From Anaerolineaceae bacterium (GTDB taxonomy: Bacteria; Chloroflexota; Anaerolineae; Anaerolineales; Anaerolineaceae): a stretch of DNA of 6,360 nucleotides. Positions 1 through 4,393 of the stretch are shown here, in pieces. The notes under the pieces were generated by a model. It did no database searches and was not told where the DNA came from. It saw only the letters and a list, made by a program, of their open reading frames with translations. The stretch covers positions 319-6,678 of the forward strand of contig DOEX01000253.1 of NCBI GenBank assembly GCA_003532515.1. The letters run 5' to 3'. The position numbers and the translations under genes are program-made. How positions within the stretch are numbered: the first letter of the stretch is position 1; each line of letters starts with the position of its first letter.

Positions 1-8
1 GCCAGAGC

Positions 9-94
9 GTCACTGCGAGCTCCCGTTCTTTGCAATACCTCGCACAAAAATTACACGAAGGGAGCGTGGCAGTCTGCCTTCCAAGGATCCGCTA
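9..94 (+). repeat. Degenerate copy of dispersed small element
   Basis: This stretch is colinear with the element at 3105-3262. A 12-nt block, CGAGCTCCCGTT, is identical at 16-27 and 3118-3129. After exactly 29 intervening bases in both copies there is a second matching block (57-86 and 3159-3189) beginning GAAGGG and ending TTCCAAGG, and CCGCT follows soon after. The left end (CGTCACTGCGAG, 8-19) resembles the terminal repeat of the other copy. No matching right terminal repeat was found, so this copy is truncated or strongly diverged. The repeat family was recognised only by comparing the two copies here. Confidence 0.6.
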
Positions 95-141
95 TCCAAT
101 GCAGCGGCTGGAGACGAGCCCCAGCCCTACGAGAAGACCTA

Positions 142-169
142 CCCCGAAGCGCTGGTACCTCTTTCTAAC
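142..169 (+). repeat. 28-nt direct repeat, copy 1
   Basis: This unit matches 219-246 at 25 of 28 positions without gaps. It begins CCCCGAAG and ends TTTCTAAC, with a central CTGGTACC shared by both copies. The copies start 77 bp apart and the sequence between them shows no further obvious repetition. Directly at its end, CTTTCT and AGAAAG flank the bases AACAA and could form a short hairpin. Function is unknown. Confidence 0.6.
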
Positions 170-218
170 AAAGAAAGGTGAAAAATGATTCTACATCAGC
201 AAGCTCCAAGTTTCAATG

Positions 219-246
219 CCCCGAAGGGCTGGTACCCTTTTCTAAC
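219..246 (+). repeat. 28-nt direct repeat, copy 2
   Basis: This is the second copy of the unit at 142-169, differing at three positions. Here the start can form a compact GCCC-CGAA-GGGC stem-loop (218-229), which the first copy cannot because of a G-to-C difference. It lies outside any recognisable gene. It could be a remnant of a tandem array or of a larger dispersed repeat. Confidence 0.6.
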
Positions 247-374
247 CTAGCTTTCGTAGCTTGGTTCATCCTGTTCCAGATCACTATTTCAATATCCTGA
301 AGGTTTTAAGCAAACAGCTACTTCTGCAGTATTTTTTAGCGGTAACAACATTTGTCACTGGTTTAAGTTTAAGC

Positions 375-400
375 TTGACCTTTGTTCAAAAGACTATAAT
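375..400 (+). promoter_or_regulatory. Possible sigma-70-type promoter
   Basis: A perfect TATAAT (395-400) lies downstream of TTGACC (375-380). The 14-nt spacing is short of the usual 16-18, and no TG extension precedes the -10 box. It is the only good -10 box ahead of the TipAS remnant and would place the transcript start near 407. The spacing makes the call weak. Confidence 0.25.
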
Positions 401-439
401 GATAAAGAGGAATAATTAGGACACTTTGTTGCACTATAG

Positions 440-931
440 GTGAGAAGGAAATCAATTGAGGTGTGGAGAAGCAATTTGGAGAAAACCATGGCTGAATCCA
501 CAGGATGATTCAAGATGATTGACAAGGAAAAATTAGAAAACATTAAGCAGAAAATGATAGATGTTAATGAAGCGCAATATGGCCATGAGATCCGTGAGAA
601 ATACGGCGAGGGGGTTGTGGCGGCAAGCAACACAAAACTGATGGGTTTGACAGCCCAGCAATATGAAAGAGTGCAGGAATTGTCCGAACAGATCAACGAG
701 AAGTTGAAAATTGCCTGTGTGCAAGGCGACCCGTCCAGCGAACTTGCCCAGGAGGTTTGTGCTCTGCACAAAGAGTAGCTGGGTTATTTTTGGAGCCATT
801 ACTCTAAGGAGGCACATCTGGGTTTGGCACAGATGTATGTGAATGACTCACGCTTTAAAGAGTACTACGACAAGCTGGGCGTAGGTTGTGCCGATTTTCT
901 GCGAGATGCGCTTGCAGTATTCTGCCAATAA
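440..931 (+). pseudogene. TipAS-domain (MerR-type regulator C-terminus) remnant
   Basis: From ATG 515 an 87-codon frame encodes the start of a TipAS domain, the drug-recognition domain of TipA-like MerR regulators. It includes YGHEIREKYG, SNTKLMGLT and GDPSSELAQEV. The frame stops at TAG 776-778, yet the same frame continues for 50 more codons to TAA 929-931 with the rest of the domain (LGYFWSHYSKEAHLGLAQMY, then YYDKLG and FLRDAL). The stop falls exactly where family members have Trp (HKxWL), so TGG to TAG is the simple explanation. Upstream, the open frame from GTG 440 encodes a linker-like NLEKTMAESTG before an in-frame TGA at 506-508. The N-terminal MerR helix-turn-helix is missing altogether. 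An AGGA 10 bases before ATG 515 could allow translation of the truncated 87-aa piece. What is seen is one frame with two stops; the family assignment comes from recognised motifs. Confidence 0.8.
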
Positions 932-960
932 AAGTATTGGTGAAGGTTCCTGTTTGCGGT

Positions 961-990
961 TTGACCTCATCGATCTCACTGTGTTATCAA
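961..990 (+). promoter_or_regulatory. Possible promoter of the 1045-2967 gene group
   Basis: TTGACC (961-966) matches the -35 consensus in five of six bases. TATCAA (985-990) is a four-of-six -10 box at an 18-nt spacing. This is the best pair found between the pseudogene end and the gene at 1045. It would give a leader of about 45-50 nt that includes the hairpin at 1009-1027. Confidence 0.25.
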
Positions 991-1008
991 TTTCCACCGA
1001 TAGGTTAA

Positions 1009-1027
1009 ACTTTTACTGGATAAAAGT
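1009..1027 (+). promoter_or_regulatory. Leader hairpin just ahead of RBS
   Basis: ACTTTTA (1009-1015) and TAAAAGT (1021-1027) are perfect complements around the 5-nt loop CTGGA. The hairpin lies 6 bases upstream of the Shine-Dalgarno sequence GGAGG (1034-1038) of the gene at 1045. The stem is AT-rich and weak and no U-tract follows, so it is not a terminator. Any regulatory role is speculative. Confidence 0.35.
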
Positions 1028-1044
1028 AACGATGGAGGTTCGCC

Positions 1045-1950
1045 ATGATCTTTGAGAAAGCAAGGAATTTTATCTACAAGAATGCCAGGCCGCTCGACTT
1101 TGCCCGGTGGAATTACTTGTTTGAAAATGGCAGTAAAGAAGATGTCCTTTCCACTTTAATGACCGACCAAAACGAGGATGGCGGCTTTGGTCATAGTCTT
1201 GAACCTGACTGCTGGAACCCCAATTCATCGCCAGTACAAACCTGGGTGGCGACGAGGATTATCAATGAGGTCAATCTTGAGGATAAAAGCCACCCGATCA
1301 TTCAAGGCATCTTGAAATACCTGGGGTCCGGAGTCCACTATGACGGTCACACCTGGGCAAACAGCATTCCAACGAACGACGATTACCCCCATGCTCCCTG
1401 GTGGAGCTTTGACCCTGACTCTGATCCCACCTATAACCCAACGGCTAGCCTGGTCGGATTTATTTTGAAATTTGGTGATCAGAATAGTGAGCTCTTTGAT
1501 ATGGCTGCTGTTCTGGTAAGAGAAGCCTACGCGCATTTCAAACTGCACCACCCCCTGGAACAAATGCACACGGTTGCCTGCTTTGTGGAATTGTACGAGG
1601 ATTTGAAAACAAGTTCCATCATTGATCTGATTGATATGGAAGAGTTCAAGAAGTTGCTTCATACCCAGATCCAACACGTCCTCACCCACGACACCTCCCG
1701 CTGGGCAGTGGATTACGTCTGCAAACCATCACTTTTTATCCAGACGAAAGACAGTGATTTCTATCTGGCAAATCTCTACACTTGCTACTACGAGTGTGAG
1801 TTCATTGCAAACACGCAAGAAGCGGATGGCACATGGGCAGTGACCTGGGCTTGGGCAGATTACCCCGAAGAATGGCACATCAGCAAAAACTGGTGGAAAT
1901 CCGATCTGATCATCAGGAATCTGAAATATTTACAGGCGATGTGTGGCTGA
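1045..1950 (+). CDS. Alpha/alpha-toroid (terpenoid cyclase/prenyltransferase-like) protein of unknown function
   Basis: This encodes a 301-aa protein starting at an ATG 6 bases after a strong GGAGG. It shows QW-like motifs typical of the alpha/alpha-barrel repeats of terpenoid cyclases and protein prenyltransferase beta subunits: DQNEDGGFGH at residues 41-50 and TQEADGTWAVTW at 257-268. It is also rich in Trp and His between them (WWSF at 119-122). The DXDD catalytic acid motif of squalene-hopene cyclases is not seen, and the length is about half that of a full cyclase. There is no signal peptide or membrane helix, so it is probably cytosolic. The fold call rests on the repeat motifs and the substrate is unknown. 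It leads a same-strand group with the genes at 2004 and 2479, the next start lying 53 bases after its stop. It may have a non-enzymatic role, or a lyase- or glycosidase-like activity on the same fold. Confidence 0.7.
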   Translation: MIFEKARNFIYKNARPLDFARWNYLFENGSKEDVLSTLMTDQNEDGGFGHSLEPDCWNPNSSPVQTWVATRIINEVNLEDKSHPIIQGILKYLGSGVHYDGHTWANSIPTNDDYPHAPWWSFDPDSDPTYNPTASLVGFILKFGDQNSELFDMAAVLVREAYAHFKLHHPLEQMHTVACFVELYEDLKTSSIIDLIDMEEFKKLLHTQIQHVLTHDTSRWAVDYVCKPSLFIQTKDSDFYLANLYTCYYECEFIANTQEADGTWAVTWAWADYPEEWHISKNWWKSDLIIRNLKYLQAMCG

Positions 1951-2003
1951 TCAGAGTTTGAGCAATAGCAACCTAATGGTGCGTGTGGGAGTACAATAAT
2001 CTC

Positions 2004-2450
2004 ATGGAAGAAGCACTGATTGCCCCCTGTGGAATGAACTGCAGTTTATGTGCCGCTTATCAATTCAAACAAAAAGACTTGAATAAGCAAGGCTTCCACC
2101 GCAGGTATTGCCCTGGCTGTATTCCCAGGGGCAAAAACTGCACCCACATGGCTGACGCATGCGAGTTGCTCGGAAATGGGCTGGTTCGGTTTTGTTTTGA
2201 GTGCGAAAACTATCCTTGCAAGAGGTTAATATCCTTGGATAAGCGCTACCGCACCAAATATCATATGAGCATGATTGAAAACCTCAATGCAATCAAAGAG
2301 AATGGTATGCAAGCGTTTTTGTTAAACCAGGAAGAAAAATGGCGCTGTCCAAAATGTGGCGGCACAATCTGTTGTCATAATGGGCTATGTTTCGATTGCG
2401 ACCTCGAAACCTTCCTCCTGAACAAAAAATATCGTTGGAATGAAAAATAG
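2004..2450 (+). CDS. DUF3795-like cysteine-rich (probable metal-binding) protein
   Basis: The product is 148 aa from ATG 2004. The opening MEEALIAPCGMNCSLCAAY matches the usual N-terminus of DUF3795 proteins, which is why this start was chosen over an in-frame GTG at 1983 that lacks a ribosome binding site; GGGAG lies at 1987-1991. It contains 16 cysteines: a cluster at residues 9, 13, 16, 36, 39, 46 and 53, a CxxC-type group at 64, 67 and 72 (FCFECENYPC), and a C-terminal zinc-ribbon-like part (CPKC at 115-118, then 123, 124, 129 and 132). Family function is unknown; zinc or iron-sulfur binding is inferred from the Cys pattern. The protein is soluble, with no signal peptide. It lies between the alpha-toroid gene and the DUF7000-like gene and is probably co-transcribed with them. 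Confidence 0.75.
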   Translation: MEEALIAPCGMNCSLCAAYQFKQKDLNKQGFHRRYCPGCIPRGKNCTHMADACELLGNGLVRFCFECENYPCKRLISLDKRYRTKYHMSMIENLNAIKENGMQAFLLNQEEKWRCPKCGGTICCHNGLCFDCDLETFLLNKKYRWNEK

Positions 2451-2478
2451 GATTTTGAAGAGCGAAAGGAACAGACAT

Positions 2479-2967
2479 ATGCCAGAACTTAATGATGCCA
2501 TTTCTGAATATACCAACCAATTGCAGATAGGTCAGATTCAAAAAGCCTATAAAGGCATCATGTCCTTCATGTCCGCGCTCAAAACAACTCTGGAGAGCAG
2601 ACATCCGAATTATGCCGGCAGCGGACTCTATTTCGGCTATATGGATATGACCTATTTCGCCTTTACGCCGCTGGAATTGAAGCGCAGAAACCTCAAGATC
2701 GCGATCGTGTACCTGCACCAAGAAAACCGGTTCGAGCTTTGGTTGGGGGGCAGCAACCGAAAAGTGCAGTCAGAATACATTAATTATTTCAAGGGTAAAG
2801 ATCTTGGCGGTTACATGCTTTCCCAGGTTAGCCCGGGTGTGGACTCAATTATCGAATTGATCGTCTGTGAGCAGCCAGATTTTGAAGATGCTGACAAACT
2901 GATGAAGATCATCGAAGAGAAGACCATCAGCTTTGCCGATCAAATTCTATCCCTTTTGCAAAATTGA
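2479..2967 (+). CDS. DUF7000-like protein of unknown function
   Basis: This encodes 162 aa from ATG 2479, which has AAGGA 8 bases upstream (2466-2470). An in-frame ATG at 2440 would add 13 residues and overlap the previous gene by 11 bases, but it has only a poor ribosome binding site. The sequence IQKAYKGIMSFMSALKT, then YFGYMDMTYFAFTPLELK and KIAIVYLHQENRFELWLGG, resembles a family of about 160 aa remembered as DUF7000, found in Firmicutes and related bacteria. No enzyme motif, signal peptide or membrane helix is seen. A DUF1801/YdhG-like or heat-shock-regulator-like fold cannot be judged by eye. It is the third gene of the same-strand group starting at 1045, and no convincing terminator follows it. 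The coding call is firm; the family name is from memory. Confidence 0.65.
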   Translation: MPELNDAISEYTNQLQIGQIQKAYKGIMSFMSALKTTLESRHPNYAGSGLYFGYMDMTYFAFTPLELKRRNLKIAIVYLHQENRFELWLGGSNRKVQSEYINYFKGKDLGGYMLSQVSPGVDSIIELIVCEQPDFEDADKLMKIIEEKTISFADQILSLLQN

Positions 2968-3104
2968 TACTGAAAAAACGTCACTCATTTTCATCCTGCT
3001 TTTTATAGCATTCATCTGCTCTGCTTGTTCCATCGCCATGGAATGGATAGCGCACTTTCTGTACATAGGTCTGTTACCTGAAAGGTACGTGCGAAGAGTA
3101 TCAT
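2968..3104. other. Intergenic spacer before the repeat element
   Basis: No gene was recognised here. The frame 2933-3262 includes a hydrophobic stretch ending in FICSAC that resembles a lipoprotein signal. It has only a TTG start inside the preceding gene and no ribosome binding site, and it runs into the non-coding element. TGAAAA (2971-2976) and TTTTCA (2988-2993) could pair, but the stem is too weak to call a terminator. Confidence 0.4.
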
Positions 3105-3262
3105 TTACTTGTCATCACGAGCTCCCGTTATTGGAAACGCTTTGCGACCCAATCTCAAGAAGGGGGCGTGCCAGTTTGCAGTTCCAAGGGCCGCTTCAAC
3201 GTTGTTCAAGAAAAAATAAATGCAAAACGCCACATCGCTCCACTCCTCGCGATGACGAGTAA
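3105..3262. repeat. 158-bp element with 17-nt imperfect terminal inverted repeats
   Basis: The left end TTACTTGTCATCACGAG (3105-3121) pairs with the right end (3246-3262, reverse complement TTACTCGTCATCGCGAG) at 15 of 17 positions. The interior is non-coding and shares two blocks at identical spacing with 9-94. The layout, short and non-coding with inverted termini and more than one copy in 6.4 kb, fits a MITE- or REP-like dispersed element. Similar sequences beginning GTCATTGCGAG are common in many bacterial genomes. No target-site duplication is evident, because the flanking bases themselves belong to the inverted repeat. Confidence 0.7.
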
Positions 3263-3265
3263 TTT

Positions 3266-3294
3266 TTTCCAAGTTCACCTACCTTTGATACAAT
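3266..3294 (+). promoter_or_regulatory. Possible extended -10 promoter for the permease pair
   Basis: TACAAT (3289-3294) preceded by TG and one base (3286-3288) forms an extended -10 box. TTTCCA (3266-3271), 17 bases upstream, matches the -35 consensus in four of six bases. Transcription would begin near 3301, giving a leader of about 20 nt before the TTG start at 3323. The -35 box lies just 3 bases outside the inverted-repeat element. Confidence 0.4.
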
Positions 3295-3322
3295 TAAACC
3301 ATCCAGAGATTTAGGAGGCGGT

Positions 3323-3877
3323 TTGAAGAAGTCGCTGCTTGTAATTGGTGTTGCAGTAGGGGTTTTGCTGATCGTTGCCCTGACTGTGGGCGGAGAGAAA
3401 CTCGTGCTGAAGGGGTTGGAGAGTGCCTGGGATACCGCAATCCAATCCGCGCTATTGCTGGTTGTATCCTTTATAGTCATCGGTCAGATCCAGGTGCTGC
3501 TCAGCAAAGAGAAACTCGACAAGTGGTTGGGAGAGTATAGCGGCATCAAGGGAATTGTGATCAGCGCAGTCGTGGGTGGACTTCTTCCTGGTGGACCCTA
3601 CATTTATTACCCATTCATCCGCAGTTTTGCAGACAAGGGTTTGCCACTTTATGTTTTGATTGCCTTCCTTTTTGGAAAAAATATTTACGATTTTACACGC
3701 ATCCCATTGGAGGTCAGTTTATTGGACCCCAAGATCACCCTGATTAGAATTCTAATAACACTTCCCATCCCAATCATCGCTGGATTACTCGCTCAACAGC
3801 TCTTCAAAAACATTTCCACGGATCGCTTGTTTCCGAGAGAGGAGGGATCAGGTGACCCTGACCATCTCCATTCTTAG
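3323..3877 (+). CDS. DUF318/ArsP_1-type permease, first half-size subunit
   Basis: The product is a 184-aa integral membrane protein with about five helices (near residues 5-22, 40-59, 76-98, 107-123 and 138-160). The start is TTG, preceded by AGGAGG (3313-3318) at a short 4-nt spacing; no alternative Met exists. The motifs KEKLDKWLG (62-70) and GGLLPGGPYIYYP (85-97) mark it as a half of the DUF318/ArsP_1 permease family, whose usual members are about twice this length with two similar halves. Residues 39-161 align without gaps to residues 37-159 of the next gene, with roughly 36 of 123 identical by eye count. The genes overlap by 26 bp, so translation is probably coupled. ArsP proteins export organoarsenicals, but the Cys residues linked to such substrates are absent here, so the substrate is unknown. 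Confidence 0.8.
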   Translation: MKKSLLVIGVAVGVLLIVALTVGGEKLVLKGLESAWDTAIQSALLLVVSFIVIGQIQVLLSKEKLDKWLGEYSGIKGIVISAVVGGLLPGGPYIYYPFIRSFADKGLPLYVLIAFLFGKNIYDFTRIPLEVSLLDPKITLIRILITLPIPIIAGLLAQQLFKNISTDRLFPREEGSGDPDHLHS

Positions 3878-4343
3878 CACAGTAGCCTTGGCTCTGTTCG
3901 TCTTGAACAAAAATGAGAATGGCAAGCAGATTGAAGGTCTGAAAATCGGAGCAAAGCAGTTTCTGCAAACCCTGCCACTCATCCTGGGGGCTTTCGCTCT
4001 GGCAGGAATGATCGAGGTATTGATTCCGAAGGAATTTGCACAGGAATGGCTTTCCGCGGAGGCAGGACTCAGGGGCATAATTTTAGGTACTGTCGGGGGA
4101 ATGTTGCTGGCGATGGGGCCATATGCCGCTTTCCCAATCATTGCCTCTATCCTCGCTTCAGGGGCAGGTTTGGGAACAGTCGTGGCATTAACTACAAGTT
4201 GGTGTTTGCTGGGTCTCAGCAAAGCTCCCTTCGAAGCAAGCTTCTTTGGTCTCAAGTTCTATATTTACAAAACGGTTTTTAGCATCCCATTTTGCCTGGC
4301 AGCCGGTCTGATCGCTCACGCTATTGACCTGCTAATAAGCTAA
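3852..4343 (+). CDS. DUF318/ArsP_1-type permease, second half-size subunit
   Basis: The product is a 163-aa membrane protein starting at GTG 3852, with AGGAGG (3840-3845) 6 bases upstream inside the preceding gene. This strong site supports a genuinely separate gene rather than a frameshifted single one. There are about five helices (near 3-17, 38-58, 74-97, 105-122 and 138-159). The motifs PKEFAQEWLS (59-68) and GGMLLAMGPYAAFP (82-95) mirror those of the first subunit, so the two genes arose from a tandem duplication. The two products would together equal a normal-size permease, which suggests a heterodimer in the cytoplasmic membrane. The single Cys residues (118 and 148) are not in a CxC motif. 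Transcription ends at the hairpin just after the stop. The substrate is unknown. Confidence 0.8.
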   Translation: MTLTISILSTVALALFVLNKNENGKQIEGLKIGAKQFLQTLPLILGAFALAGMIEVLIPKEFAQEWLSAEAGLRGIILGTVGGMLLAMGPYAAFPIIASILASGAGLGTVVALTTSWCLLGLSKAPFEASFFGLKFYIYKTVFSIPFCLAAGLIAHAIDLLIS

Positions 4344-4380
4344 AAAAAGGAGCATCAGATATCCTGACGCTCCTATTTTT
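4342..4380. terminator. Bidirectional rho-independent terminator
   Basis: AGGAGCATCAG (4348-4358) pairs with CTGACGCTCCT (4364-4374) around the loop ATATC, with one mismatch (A-C on the plus strand, a G-T wobble on the minus strand). It is flanked by six A residues before and ATTTTT after, so each strand ends in a T-tract. It sits between the stop of the permease gene at 4343 and the stop of the convergent phnE at 4394, and so can serve both operons. Confidence 0.9.
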
Positions 4381-4393
4381 CATTGAACTAGAA

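Larger units (their letters stand above)
1..439. other. Gene-free leader region with repeats
   Basis: No credible coding region is visible on either strand in these 439 bases. The stretch holds a degenerate copy of a small dispersed element (9-94), two 28-nt direct repeats (142-169 and 219-246), several short hairpins and a possible promoter near its right end. Hairpin arms include 89-93 with 103-107, and 121-131 with 145-155 (9 of 11 positions pair). No remnant of a MerR helix-turn-helix was recognised upstream of the TipAS pseudogene, which is where one would expect it. Confidence 0.6.

Noticed and set aside
142..246. CRISPR array
   Set aside because: There are only two units, with no regular spacer series and no cas genes.
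776..778. Programmed read-through or pyrrolysine at the TAG
   Set aside because: The position normally holds Trp, no downstream pyrrolysine-type stem-loop was recognised, and the gene already lacks its N-terminal half. A nonsense mutation is simpler.
1225..1689. 154-codon minus-strand frame inside the alpha-toroid gene
   Set aside because: It has no recognisable motif and is fully overlapped by a gene with recognised repeats and a strong start site.
1983..2003. Upstream GTG start of the DUF3795-like gene
   Set aside because: No Shine-Dalgarno precedes it, and family proteins begin close to the LIAPCGM motif, as with ATG 2004.
2971..2993. Terminator after the DUF7000-like gene
   Set aside because: It has only a six-pair AT-rich stem, an 11-nt loop and no adjacent T-tract.
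2933..3262. 109-codon plus-strand frame with a lipoprotein-like hydrophobic stretch (FICSAC)
   Set aside because: It begins at TTG inside the preceding gene with no ribosome binding site, and its second half is the non-coding repeat element. The signal-like stretch is probably chance, or at most a dead fragment.
3831..3880. A frameshift breaking one long permease gene
   Set aside because: The second frame has its own AGGAGG at ideal spacing and a GTG start, and each half forms a complete five-helix unit. It is not strictly excluded, since the second frame is open a little upstream.
3848..4255. 135-codon minus-strand frame opposite the second permease gene
   Set aside because: Its composition is that of an antisense shadow (rich in Ala, Pro and Arg), whereas the plus-strand frame has clear family motifs and a ribosome binding site.
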